A DNA stretch of 64,000 nucleotides from CBDANZ01 sp965197865 (GTDB lineage Bacteria > Acidobacteriota > Vicinamibacteria > Vicinamibacterales > CAVVIG01): the NCBI GenBank assembly GCA_965197865.1, contig CBDANZ010000003.1:620001-684000 (forward strand), given 5' to 3'. This document shows positions 44,150-51,953 of the stretch, one piece after another; the stretch's first letter is position 1, and each line of letters opens with the position of its first letter. A model generated the notes under the pieces. The model was not told the DNA's origin, searched no databases, and saw nothing but the letters and a program-made list of their open reading frames with translations. The position numbers and the translations under genes are program-made.

Positions 44150-45084
44150 CGAGCCTCCTTCAGCAGCGTCATGAAAATCTCCTCCAGGTCGGCGCCTCGA
44201 ATCTCAAAGTGCGTGATGGAAACCGATCGTGCAATCTCCGCGAGCTCGCCGAGCAGCCCTGCTTCCTCTCCCTGAAACAGCATCTCCACGGCCTTGCCGT
44301 CCGCCTTGAGCTCCATCGGCCTGAGCGCCTCGAGACGCCGGAGCAGATCGCCATCCAGTCCAGCGAACGACAGGCTCACACGGAACATCCGGGAGGAAAG
44401 CTTTCGGAGCTCTTGCAGGGTCCCGGAGGCCCGCATTCGACCGCGGTCGAGAATCAGGATGGTGTCGCAGAGTTGCTCGGCTTCGCTCAGCACCTGTGTC
44501 GTGAGCAGTACCGTCCGTCCCTTGAGAGCCTCCGCGCGGATCCGGTCCATGACGAGCCGCTTCATCAGCGGGTCCATGCCGGTCGTCGCTTCGTCCAGGA
44601 ACATGACTGGTGCATCCACCATGAAGATCTTGGCAACCTGCACGCGGCGTTTGGTGCCAATGCTCAGGTCGTAGACGGTTTCCCTCAGTTTGCCTCTGAG
44701 CCCGAACTCTTCCACCACCGCCTCCATCCGTTCCCGCGCTTCACGCCGCCCGATGCCATGAAGGTAGGCGTAGATCAGGAGGTTGTCCTCGACACTCAAT
44801 AACGTCTCGACCGCCGCCTGTTGAAGGACGACCGCAATCTGCCGGCGCACTTCCAAGGGTTGCCTGGTTACGTCACGGTCCAACACCGTGGCTCGGCCCG
44901 ACGTCGCAGAGGTGATCGTGGTGAGAATCTTGACGAGAGTGGTTTTTCCAGCGCCGTTGGGACCCAGCAAGCCGAACACACAGCCCCGTGGAACCTGGAA
45001 TGACACGCCGTCGAGGGCGCGGACCGGTTCGTCAGTACGTGACGAGTACACCTTGCGCAGATCTTCAACTTCAATCGCGTTCAT
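44146..45084 (-). CDS. ABC transporter ATP-binding protein
   Basis: From ATG 45084 the protein has 312 residues. It has Walker A LLGPNGAGKTTLVK, Q-loop region, a variant signature LSIGTKRRVQVAK in place of LSGGQ, Walker B APVMFLDEATTGMDP and a C-terminal DUF4162-like domain. It is the nucleotide-binding half of the exporter with the next gene. Upstream in-frame residues have no homology, so the ATG after the TTCATG is preferred. Confidence 0.92.
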   Translation of the reverse strand: MNAIEVEDLRKVYSSRTDEPVRALDGVSFQVPRGCVFGLLGPNGAGKTTLVKILTTITSATSGRATVLDRDVTRQPLEVRRQIAVVLQQAAVETLLSVEDNLLIYAYLHGIGRREARERMEAVVEEFGLRGKLRETVYDLSIGTKRRVQVAKIFMVDAPVMFLDEATTGMDPLMKRLVMDRIRAEALKGRTVLLTTQVLSEAEQLCDTILILDRGRMRASGTLQELRKLSSRMFRVSLSFAGLDGDLLRRLEALRPMELKADGKAVEMLFQGEEAGLLGELAEIARSVSITHFEIRGADLEEIFMTLLKEAR

Positions 45085-45276
45085 GCACAGTCGTCGCGCA
45101 TACGGTCGCAGCCAGGACTTGTGGTCCTTGGGATTCTCACCTCGGCAGGCGCTGGGGCTCAAGCGGCGCAAGAAAGCTGGGAGATCTCGTGCCAGCGGTC
45201 AGGCGTCATCGTCGCTTGACCTTCTCCAAAGGGTGGTCGCCGAGGATTGACTCAAAGCTTACCCGAACGATGGCAC

Positions 45277-45546
45277 CTACACCACCTCGACAGGAGCGTG
45301 ATAGCCTGACGCCGAGGCTATCTTCCCGTCGCATGCGAGAAGGGGGGGGCGCGAAGCGCCTCCGCCAGAGCCAAATAGACTGTGTCATACGTCGCCAGCC
45401 TGTCGCGAAGCTCCAACACACACCGTAGCAGCACGTCGTGGGAATATCGAGTGATGGAAAGATCCAGGAGGTCCTGCAGGGCATCCTGCGCGCGAGCGGG
45501 AGAAGATGCGCGCTTCAACTCGTGGTCCTGTCGGAGGCGGGAGAGT
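45277..45546 (-). pseudogene. PIN-domain (VapC-like) toxin remnant
   Basis: The minus strand reads RQDHELKRASSPARAQDALQ, LSITRYSHDVLLRCVLELRD and LATYDTVYLALAEALRAP, the middle and C-terminal helices of a VapC toxin (with TYDxxYLALAE). The G8 run on the + strand (about 45342-45349) shifts the frame. With one base removed, the end reads LLACDGKIASASGYHAPVEV then TAG at 45277-45279. The N-terminal strand with the first catalytic Asp is absent; a TAA precedes the remnant near 45548. No antitoxin is adjacent. This is a dead toxin fragment. Confidence 0.65.
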
Positions 45547-45548
45547 AG

Positions 45549-46145
45549 TTAGACCCGCCCGATCAAGCGCTCGTACTCCTCCTGCGTGTCGATGTCCAGG
45601 AAGGCACCCTCATCGCTGGTTTCGATATCGCCGGCAGTCGAAGCATGTGCGCGCACCACGGCCTTCGCGCCGCCAGACGGATCGGCCCGGCGCAGCGCGT
45701 CGAACAGAGATCGGTCGACAAGCACCGGGTGCCCGTGCTCGCTTCCCCGCACCGGACGCACGATGGCCGCCTGGTTTGCGCGATAGCGCTCGACGACCGC
45801 GCGCATCGTCGCCACGGAAACGAGCGGAACATCAACGAGCGTGAGCAGCATGGCGCTGACACCGGGCCGATCGATCGCGCGTAGGCCGGCCAACAGCGAC
45901 GAGAACTGCCCCGACCCATAATCGCGGTTGACCACGAACCGGACCGCCAGGCCGCGGTCGGCCACGCTGGCCGCGACTGCCTCGGCTTGGTGGCCCAGCA
46001 CCACGACAATGTCCTCGACGTCAGCCTCCTGAAACGTTCGAATGATGCGCGTCAGAAACGTGTCGCCGTATCCGAGCGGAAGTAGAGCCTTCGAGCGGCC
46101 CATCCGCGTCGATTCGCCGGCCGCGAGCACGACAACGGGAATCAC
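45549..46145 (-). CDS. MobA/MocA-like nucleotidyltransferase
   Basis: This 198-residue protein (from GTG 46145; GTG 46187 would add 14 residues) is a GT-A fold nucleotidyltransferase with the NTP loop VVLAAGESTRMGRSKALLPL, VVVLGHQAEAV and LTLVDVPLVSVATM. The group includes MocA, which makes the cytosine-dinucleotide molybdopterin cofactor, and MobA. Choosing between them needs more than sequence. It fits with fdhE, moaD and moaE in this window. Confidence 0.82.
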   Translation of the reverse strand: MIPVVVLAAGESTRMGRSKALLPLGYGDTFLTRIIRTFQEADVEDIVVVLGHQAEAVAASVADRGLAVRFVVNRDYGSGQFSSLLAGLRAIDRPGVSAMLLTLVDVPLVSVATMRAVVERYRANQAAIVRPVRGSEHGHPVLVDRSLFDALRRADPSGGAKAVVRAHASTAGDIETSDEGAFLDIDTQEEYERLIGRV

Positions 46146-46208
46146 TCTGGTGATGGTAGATCCGAACTGTCGACCGTGACCTGACACTATGCGCTAGAAT
46201 CGCAGCTG

Positions 46209-46400
46209 ATGAGCAACGTCGACCTCCACATTCGTTGTCAGCGCTGCGGCACTGAGATGGAGCTGCGCGACCCGGGGCCGGGCATGCCGTGGCCCCCGGA
46301 CCAATTCTGGGTATGTCCTCGATGCGGACGCCACTTCTGGTCCACCTACCCGCCACCAAACCGCGAGAAGGCCAAGCCGGCCACGGAACCCACCTCATGA
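46209..46400 (+). CDS. small zinc-ribbon protein, first of a coupled pair
   Basis: This 63-residue protein has CQRCG and CPRCG pairs around a Pro-rich loop (PGPGMPWPPDQFW), a typical two-CxxC zinc ribbon. It overlaps the acidic microprotein by ATGA, indicating translational coupling. Function unknown. Confidence 0.65.
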   Translation: MSNVDLHIRCQRCGTEMELRDPGPGMPWPPDQFWVCPRCGRHFWSTYPPPNREKAKPATEPTS

Positions 46401-46552
46401 AGCGGCTGGCCCTCGACGAGGACTCTGACGAGGACCTGGAAGACGAGGACGACCTCGAGGAGGATGAGGGCGAAGACGACGAGAACGAGGACGAAGAGGA
46501 CGAAGAAACCGAGACGTGGCAGGTTGTGGGACGATCAGCTCCATTGCCTTGA
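46397..46552 (+). CDS. acidic microprotein (51 aa)
   Basis: Starting at the ATGA overlap (ATG 46397), the protein is almost all Asp/Glu: LALDEDSDEDLEDEDDLEED through EDEEDEETETWQVVG. Net charge is strongly negative. Such proteins may act as nucleic-acid mimics, chaperones or metal buffers, but no homologue is recognised. Coupling to the zinc ribbon suggests a shared role. Confidence 0.5.
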   Translation: MKRLALDEDSDEDLEDEDDLEEDEGEDDENEDEEDEETETWQVVGRSAPLP

Positions 46553-46568
46553 AAACGGGGGTCTTCGC

Positions 46569-46598
46569 TTGACTTCCGTCCTGGAAACTGCCTAGACT
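46569..46598 (+). promoter_or_regulatory. promoter of the cold-shock gene
   Basis: TTGACT (46569-46574), 18-base spacer and TAGACT (46593-46598). Transcription from about 46605 gives a leader of about 136 bases before the cold-shock ATG, in line with the long structured leaders of cold-shock mRNAs; it contains a CCCTTGGG-ATGT-CCCCAGGG-type hairpin near 46697-46716. Confidence 0.6.
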
Positions 46599-46740
46599 GA
46601 CGCGGAATTTTCAGCTCTTTTAGGGCTGGACGGAAATTCAGCCGGTTACGTGTCTCGACGGCCAGGTCTCCTCGCCGCCCCGTTGTCGGCTGTAATGCCC
46701 TTGGGATGTCCCCAGGGTGGCGGAACGGAGGGCTTCGGCT

Positions 46741-46947
46741 ATGCAGACCGGGACAATCGCACGGCTGCTCATCGACAAAGGATTCGGCTTCATCCGCGAC
46801 GAGAGCGGCATCGAACACTTCTTCCACCGCAGTTCGGTTCGGGGCGCTGTTTTTGAACTGCTTCGCGAAGGCCAGCGCGTCGAGTTCACCACGGAAGAGT
46901 CAGGCAAGGGACCTCGTGCAGGCGACGTTCGGTTAATCGAGAGCTGA
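46741..46947 (+). CDS. cold-shock family protein (CspA-like)
   Basis: This 68-residue OB-fold protein carries RNP1-like KGFGFIRDE and RNP2-like HFFHRSSV. It binds single-stranded RNA or DNA, melting structure at low temperature. The chosen start at 46741 matches the family start (MQTGTIARLL); upstream codons in the frame are leader. A second, more divergent cold-shock protein is encoded at 47275-47475 on the other strand. Confidence 0.9.
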   Translation: MQTGTIARLLIDKGFGFIRDESGIEHFFHRSSVRGAVFELLREGQRVEFTTEESGKGPRAGDVRLIES

Positions 46948-47032
46948 TCTTCTCAACTTTCCGATCGCTACGCCCATACCCGACCCACAGCCTCAGGAGC
47001 TCCGGGCCGTTTTTCTTTTCGGCACAAGATCG

Positions 47033-47129
47033 TGGCGGAAGCGCCTGGGAGTCGAACCCAGCCTCCCCGTGCGAGCGGGGAGCAGCCGGTTTTGAAGACC
47101 GGGAGGGCCACCGGACCCCGTTCGCTTCC
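47033..47129 (-). tRNA. selC: selenocysteine tRNA (anticodon UCA)
   Basis: On the minus strand a 97-base molecule with acceptor GGAAGCG/CGCTTCC, G73 and CCA end, a D-arm with GGTGG, an anticodon loop CTTCAAA (TCA), a long variable arm CTCCCCG-CTCG-CACGGGGAG and a T-arm CTGGG-TTCGACT-CCCAG. The long variable arm, UCA anticodon and GGAAG start identify tRNA-Sec. Its presence indicates that the genome encodes SelA/SelB and selenoproteins, none of which are in the window. Confidence 0.95.
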
Positions 47130-47174
47130 GAAAGGAAGCCGCCGACAGGAGCGGGCCTCCGAGGCCCACCAGCC

Positions 47175-47200
47175 CCGCGGCCCCGAAAGAGCCGCGCTAC
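47175..47200 (-). repeat. GTAG-headed palindrome, copy 7
   Basis: On the minus strand: GTAGCGCGGCTC-TTTCG-GGGCCGCGG. It lies upstream of the tRNA-Sec gene. Just beyond it the minus strand has LILFDVDG, a possible HAD-phosphatase start that is cut off by the palindrome (weak). Confidence 0.65.
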
Positions 47201-47274
47201 ACGAGCCCAGGCGCGCCGTCGACGTCGAAGAGGATGAGTGCGCGGCTGCCCTAGCCGGGGTCAGTCGTCACTCG

Positions 47275-47475
47275 TCAGCTTTCGACACACACGTTGCCGG
47301 CTCGGGGGCCCTTGGGTGACGACTCTTCGTCGAAGCTGACGCGCCGACCGTCGCTGAGCTCGTCGAAGCTGCTCTGCACCGAGCTACGATGAAAGAACCA
47401 CTCCTGGCCGCCGTCGTCCCGGATGAACCCAAACCTCCGGTCCCGAACGAGTCGCTTGATCGTGCCACTTGGCAT
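47275..47475 (-). CDS. cold-shock family protein, second copy
   Basis: This 66-residue protein reads SGTIKRLVRDRRFGFIRDDG and GQEWFFHRSSVQSSFDEL, an OB-fold cold-shock domain with RNP1 RFGFIRD and RNP2 WFFHRSS. It starts at the ATG 47475; longer in-frame starts have no homology. It differs from the first copy mainly at the C-terminus (ESSPKGPRAGNV). Confidence 0.88.
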   Translation of the reverse strand: MPSGTIKRLVRDRRFGFIRDDGGQEWFFHRSSVQSSFDELSDGRRVSFDEESSPKGPRAGNVCVES

Positions 47476-47624
47476 TCGATTCTCCTTGGGCGCGTGTGCC
47501 CAAGCACGGACAATCACTATCCATTCTTCGCCAGACCGGCTCGAATTCAGCTGAAGAACCCGGCCGAGTTACCACGCTCATCCAGATGCTGACATGAAGT
47601 CCCGCGCCGATGTACAGGTTCGGG

Positions 47625-48089
47625 CTACTCCGTCACCGTGATGTTGATTGACGAGCACAGTCCGGTCATGGTGGCATGCAGATCGTCGCCAATCTGCAGT
47701 GCGAGCGTGTGTGACCCCGACGGCAGCTGCATGTCGATCTCATTCTTGCCGTCTCCAAAATGAACCCACGGGGCCGCCTGCGGAACCACGCTGCCTACGG
47801 GTAGACATTCCGTGTCGACGCCGACGTGATGATGTCCCATCCCTGGCCGCGCCTTCTCGACGGTGTCCGGTGGGACCGGCGCAATCTCGAAATTCTCGAT
47901 GCCGAACCTGAGGCGCACCGGACTCTGGACCGTGGCCCCGTCCTGCGGCTCCTCGAAGAACACACGTGGCCCGGCGGGCGGTTGTGATGCCGGCGCGGGC
48001 GGCTGTGATGCCGGCTCGTTCGACCCGCAGCCGACGGTCACGACTACCGCAGCCATCAGCGCAAGCCAGGAAAGCTTCTTGCCATACAT
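47625..48089 (-). CDS. DUF4399-like lipoprotein
   Basis: From ATG 48089 (strong AAAGGAG ribosome site) the protein has 154 residues. It has a lipobox (VVVTVGCGS, Cys at about residue 21), a Pro-rich PASQPPAPASQPPAG linker, and a DUF4399-like domain: RVFFEEPQDGATVQSPVRLR, HHHVGVDTECLP and the NEIDMQLPSGSHTLALQIGD block. It is an outer-surface or periplasmic lipoprotein of unknown role, possibly binding a metal through GHHHVGVD. Confidence 0.78.
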   Translation of the reverse strand: MYGKKLSWLALMAAVVVTVGCGSNEPASQPPAPASQPPAGPRVFFEEPQDGATVQSPVRLRFGIENFEIAPVPPDTVEKARPGMGHHHVGVDTECLPVGSVVPQAAPWVHFGDGKNEIDMQLPSGSHTLALQIGDDLHATMTGLCSSINITVTE

Positions 48090-48283
48090 GTGTGATTCTC
48101 CTTTTTGCACGTGTACTCGGGTCCCCACGCCCCCGCTCACCCGCGAACGCAGCGAGATTCGAGGAGGCTTAGGGCTACCCCGAGCTTAACGACACATTCT
48201 CCGTCCACGACGTCTATTTGCGCAACTGGCCGGCGCGTCAGAACCGGTCTTGCGATGCCACGTGGCCCGGGACCGGCCGAGAG

Positions 48284-48769
48284 CTAGGAGCCGAGCAGCC
48301 GGTTGACCTCGTCGACGACGCGGCTTGATTCGCCCAGCGCGTCGATTTCAAGCTTGGCCGCGGCGAGATTACCGATGATGGCAGCATAAGCGAAGAACGC
48401 GTGAACCATCGGCGGCAGCACGCCGGTGTCGACGCTCGCCCCGAGAATGGCAGCTGTCATGGTGAGGGCCATTGCCAGCGTACCGATGGAAAACACCGGC
48501 TTCCTCGCTGCCGCGATCCGGCCCACGTACAGGCGGTAGCGCGGATCGTGGGCGGCGCCGTGGCCCCCCTCGATCATCGCATCTTTGACGGCTTTTCCTT
48601 TCCCGATGAGATAGAACATCATCATCGAATGTGAAAGCAGCGTCAACATCGTCGAGAAGATGCCGAAGGTGATGTGGCGCGATACGTCTGCGCCCTGCAG
48701 GCCGACAATCGTCGTCGCGACCAGTCCACATAGACCGAGGCCGACCGCGGTGAGCAGGGCCGGGGTCAC
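48284..48769 (-). CDS. membrane protein, four helices
   Basis: This 161-residue protein has four hydrophobic stretches (e.g. LLTAVGLGLCGLVATTIVGL, ITFGIFSTMLTLLSHSMMMF, LAMALTMTAAILGASV, VHAFFAYAAIIGNLAAAKL). It begins one base after the PHP gene stop (GTG start), the last member of the erpA-Fur operon. No family recognised; its Met- and His-rich second helix is notable in an iron-linked operon. Confidence 0.68.
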   Translation of the reverse strand: MTPALLTAVGLGLCGLVATTIVGLQGADVSRHITFGIFSTMLTLLSHSMMMFYLIGKGKAVKDAMIEGGHGAAHDPRYRLYVGRIAAARKPVFSIGTLAMALTMTAAILGASVDTGVLPPMVHAFFAYAAIIGNLAAAKLEIDALGESSRVVDEVNRLLGS

Positions 48770-49588
48770 CTAGCGTCTCGCTTTCAGTCTCGCGTACGCA
48801 TCGGCCGGCAGCGACACGCTCCCCAGTCCACCGCCGCCGTGCGACTGGTCTCGGTGATAATCCGATCCACCCGATACCGCAAGGACGAGCCGATCGGCCA
48901 TCTGGAGGTAGTGCCGTGTCGTCCTTGCGTCATGATCGGTGTGATACGCCTCAAGCGAGCCAAGGCCCGCCCGGGCGAACTTCGGAATCCATTCGTCGTG
49001 CTCCACGAACACGGGATGCGCGAGCGACGCAATGCCGCCGGCGTCACGAATCCGCGTAAACACCTCCTCGGGTGCGGCGTCGCTTCGAGACACGAATGCA
49101 GGGCGTCCTCGAGCGAGCCACAGGTCGAAGGCTTCGCTCATCGTGGCGACGTGACCGCCAGCCACGAGCACGCGCGCGATCCAGGGGCGACCAACTACTC
49201 GAGACGGATCGGCGATCCCCGGTTGCACGATGGCGTCGACGTCGAGCGAGATGCCGTGAGCGGCCAATCGATCGACCATCACGCGGACACGATCCAGCCG
49301 CCGACGCCTCTGATCTGCGAGAAACGTCTGCAGCGCCGCCGATTGCACGTCGATGAAGTAGCCGAGCACGTGCACGTCGACACCGTTCACAATCGCCGTG
49401 ATCTCGATGCCGGGGACGAACTCGATCCAGGTCGCGGTGCAGGCAGTCTGCGCAGCTTCGCAACCGTCGGACGTGTCGTGATCGGTCACGGCGAGCACCG
49501 TCACACCGGCGGCGGCCGAGCGGGCCACCAGATCTTCCGGCGTGCACCGGCCGTCAGACGCTGTGGTGTGGGTGTGAAGGTCGATCAA
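48770..49588 (-). CDS. PHP-domain phosphoesterase
   Basis: This 272-residue protein has the PHP metal sites: IDLHTHTTASDGRC, VTDHDTSDGCEAA, GIEITAIVNGVDVHVLGYFI, ASLAHPVFVEHDEW and SGGSDYHRDQSHG. It resembles RnmAM/YciV-type 3',5'-nucleotide phosphatases / 5'-3' exonucleases. The TTG start overlaps the Fur stop (TTGA), so it is translationally coupled to the Fur-rubrerythrin gene. The exact substrate is not determined. Confidence 0.88.
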   Translation of the reverse strand: MIDLHTHTTASDGRCTPEDLVARSAAAGVTVLAVTDHDTSDGCEAAQTACTATWIEFVPGIEITAIVNGVDVHVLGYFIDVQSAALQTFLADQRRRRLDRVRVMVDRLAAHGISLDVDAIVQPGIADPSRVVGRPWIARVLVAGGHVATMSEAFDLWLARGRPAFVSRSDAAPEEVFTRIRDAGGIASLAHPVFVEHDEWIPKFARAGLGSLEAYHTDHDARTTRHYLQMADRLVLAVSGGSDYHRDQSHGGGGLGSVSLPADAYARLKARR

Positions 49589-50577
49589 CTCGATGATCGC
49601 ACAGGAGTCTGACGCGGCGCGCGACGCCGCTCCTCTCCATGACGCTTGCCCTGAGCCTGTCGAACGGCGCGGTACTCGCCGATGAGCAGATCGAGATGGG
49701 CGCGCTCCTCGGCGGCAAACTCGAGAAAGATCTGCTTACCTTCAGAATCTTCGAAGCGCTCGCCGTAGTGTTTGAAGAACCGATGGGATCCCCGCTCGCA
49801 CTTGATGCCGATTAGCAGCGCCCGCTCTTCGTCGACGCCCTGGCGGAGCTTCTCGGTGCCTTCGGCGAACAACCCGCTGGCAGCGCCCTTGAAGAACAGG
49901 AAGGTCGGCCACGACTCGAGCTGCGGGTCCTGCGCGAGCAGCGCCCGGTAGCGCGTTTCCAGCGTGCTCAGGTGGTCGCGCTCCTCGGCAGCCAGCCGCT
50001 GGAAGACGGTGCGGCCGCGCGGGTCGGTCGTGAGACCGGCCGCGCGCGAATAAAACTCCAGACCGCTTCGCTCGGTGGCGATCGCGATCCGGAGCGCGTC
50101 GCGGGCAAACACCCGCTCGGTCGTCGCGCCGTCAATTGGCACGGTCTTTATACCGGTGCGGCATTCCTCGCACGTGCCGAAGACCTGAATAACGGTCTGG
50201 TTGGACGCGAAATTTCGAGACGCCGCAATTTCCTCGACGAGCGACTCGACGTCGGAGCTGAGAAACTCTGACGAGCGATGGCACGTGTGGCAGACTAGGT
50301 GAAAATGCCGCGGGTGACGGTAGGATGGTTCGAAGCGTGAGCGGCCTTCGCCGAAGTCCACTTTCCGGGCAACGCCCGCGCCGACCATCCACTGCAGGGT
50401 CCGATAAACCGTGGCGCGGCCGATGCCGGGATCTTCGCGCCGAACCAAATCGAAGAGATCGTCCGCGCTCAGGTGGCCTTCCTGGCGCAGGAACGTATTC
50501 AGAATGCGGTCGCGCTTGCTGGAGCGTTTGGCCCCGGCTGGACGCAGGCTCGAGATGTCCGGAAACTGGCGCTCCAA
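49585..50577 (-). CDS. Fur-family regulator fused to a ferritin-like (rubrerythrin) domain
   Basis: Residues 20-145 form a Fur/PerR module: winged helix (RILNTFLRQEGHLSADDLFD, GIGRATVYRTLQWMV), metal-binding HFHLVCHTCHRSSE and the second Cys pair CEECR (136-139). Residues 155-305 form a four-helix ferritin-like domain with ERSGLEF (E169), EERDH (E199, H202), a CERGSHRFF helix (E261) and EERAH (E291, H294), the pattern of a di-iron centre. The tail (VRQAQGKRHGEER) is repeat-derived. It probably senses iron or peroxide and stores or uses iron. Start is TTG at 50577. Operon: erpA - this gene - PHP - membrane protein. Confidence 0.88.
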   Translation of the reverse strand: MERQFPDISSLRPAGAKRSSKRDRILNTFLRQEGHLSADDLFDLVRREDPGIGRATVYRTLQWMVGAGVARKVDFGEGRSRFEPSYRHPRHFHLVCHTCHRSSEFLSSDVESLVEEIAASRNFASNQTVIQVFGTCEECRTGIKTVPIDGATTERVFARDALRIAIATERSGLEFYSRAAGLTTDPRGRTVFQRLAAEERDHLSTLETRYRALLAQDPQLESWPTFLFFKGAASGLFAEGTEKLRQGVDEERALLIGIKCERGSHRFFKHYGERFEDSEGKQIFLEFAAEERAHLDLLIGEYRAVRQAQGKRHGEERRRAPRQTPVRSSS

Positions 50578-50626
50578 ATCACACCAAACACCAGTTCACG
50601 AATTCACCAGCTCGCCGGTTCCGAGG

Positions 50627-50956
50627 TTACTCCGTGGTGAACGACTGCCCGCAGCCGCATGTGGAAGTGGCGCTCGGGTTCTTGATCGTAAAGCCGCCGC
50701 CGGTGGTGGTGTCGACGAAATCGACCTCGGCGTTCTCCAGGTACCTGATGCTGATCGGATCGACATAGAGCTTGACGCCATGCGACTCGTAGATTTGATC
50801 GCCCGCGCCCTGCCCGTTTTCCTCGATCATGAGCCCGTACTGAAAGCCCGAGCACCCGCCGCCCTGCACGAACACCCGCAGGCCGCTGCCGTTCTTGTTC
50901 TCTTCCGTCAGTAGCTCGGCGACCTTCGTCGCTGCCATTTCCGAGACATTAATCAT
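50627..50956 (-). CDS. erpA: A-type Fe-S carrier (ErpA/IscA family)
   Basis: This 109-residue protein has the three conserved Cys of A-type carriers: QGGGCSGFQYGL (Cys35) and TSTCGCGQSF (Cys pair near residues 101-103). It delivers Fe-S clusters to apo-proteins. It leads an operon with the Fur-rubrerythrin gene (50 bases), joining cluster delivery with iron sensing. AGGAG ribosome site is present upstream of the ATG. Confidence 0.93.
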   Translation of the reverse strand: MINVSEMAATKVAELLTEENKNGSGLRVFVQGGGCSGFQYGLMIEENGQGAGDQIYESHGVKLYVDPISIRYLENAEVDFVDTTTGGGFTIKNPSATSTCGCGQSFTTE

Positions 50957-50985
50957 GGGTATTACTCCTAGGATTACCCGTCATT

Positions 50986-51015
50986 ATACCATTGGTGTTC
51001 ATACCATTGGTGTTC
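50986..51015. repeat. 15-bp perfect tandem duplication
   Basis: ATACCATTGGTGTTC occurs twice head to tail at 50986-51000 and 51001-51015, immediately before the fdhE ATG (51018). It duplicates the translation-initiation region and the text offers GTG codons, so it could tune expression. Confidence 0.75.
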
Positions 51016-51017
51016 CG

Positions 51018-51953
51018 ATGACCTTCCTCGCCCTGGCGCCAGCGACCCGCGACGCCAGACTGGCCGCGGCCGCCGGCCGCTTTGACGCGATTCTCGCCGC
51101 GCGGCCGGATCTGCAGCCTGCCGTCGCGCTCCAGAAACAACTGATCGGCCTCGTCGTGGACCTGACGGACGAGGTCGAGCACGGTCGGCTGCCGCGGCTC
51201 TCGCTTCCGGCCAAGTACGTCGCCGCCAAGCTCGCGCGGGGCCTCCCCGCGCTCGCCGGAGAGCCAATTCCGCTGCCCGTTGCGTTGCTCACGCCGACTT
51301 TTCTCCGCCTGTGCGAGGAGCTCGCGAAGGGCGGCGCTGGCGAGGCCGCGGAGCACATTCGTTCCGCCATCGAGGAAGCGAAACTGGACCTCGGATCGCT
51401 GCTCGCCGCGTCGCTCGCGCGCGACGGAAAAGCGATCCGACCCGGCGCCGTTCACCGCGGTCTTTCTCCCGATCTGCTCTGGCTCCTCGCAGAGCTCGCC
51501 GTGAGTCCCGTCGCACACGCCCTGCAGAACGCACTGCTCACGCCTGCCTCCGATGATGCCGTGCTGGCCGCCGCCCTAGCGGGCTGGGACCATGGTTACT
51601 GTCCGGCATGCAGCTCGTGGCCGGCGCTGGTCGAGGTCACATCGAGCCGCCGCGTGCTGCAGTGCTCGTTCTGCGCGTTTGCGCGGACGCCGACACGCTG
51701 TTCGTGCGTCTATTGCGGAGAGGACGGCGACCAATTCCTCACCGTCACGCCGAGCGAGGAGCGGCGCAATCGCCGTATCGAATTCTGCGGCGCCTGTCGC
51801 GGATATCTGAAAAACGTCGACGTCGTCGCGCTGTCGCCGTTTCCCCTGCTCGCCATCGCCGATCTCGAAACCATCGATCTCGACGTGGTGGCGATGCAGC
51901 GCGGATACTCGAGGCCTCCGCTAAAAGAATTCCCGGCACGACCGGGCGCCTAG
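51018..51953 (+). CDS. fdhE: FdhE-like formate dehydrogenase accessory protein
   Basis: From ATG 51018 the protein has 311 residues. The C-terminal half has four CxxC knuckles: GYCPACSSWP, LQCSFCAFAR, CSCVYCGEDGD and FCGACRGYLK, the rubredoxin-like zinc/iron sites of FdhE, which protects and matures formate dehydrogenases. The N-terminal helical domain is diverged. Upstream starts are possible but lie in the duplicated region. The molybdopterin genes and tRNA-Sec fit with a selenoprotein formate dehydrogenase elsewhere. Confidence 0.85.
   Translation: MTFLALAPATRDARLAAAAGRFDAILAARPDLQPAVALQKQLIGLVVDLTDEVEHGRLPRLSLPAKYVAAKLARGLPALAGEPIPLPVALLTPTFLRLCEELAKGGAGEAAEHIRSAIEEAKLDLGSLLAASLARDGKAIRPGAVHRGLSPDLLWLLAELAVSPVAHALQNALLTPASDDAVLAAALAGWDHGYCPACSSWPALVEVTSSRRVLQCSFCAFARTPTRCSCVYCGEDGDQFLTVTPSEERRNRRIEFCGACRGYLKNVDVVALSPFPLLAIADLETIDLDVVAMQRGYSRPPLKEFPARPGA

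Noticed and set aside
46985..47018. Terminator after the first cold-shock gene (T-rich tract after GGGCCG)
   Set aside because: The upstream stem is only about four base pairs, too weak to list as a terminator.
47203..47262. HAD phosphatase start (LILFDVDG) on the minus strand beside palindrome copy 7
   Set aside because: Only about 15 residues match and a TAG follows; chance or a tiny remnant cannot be separated.
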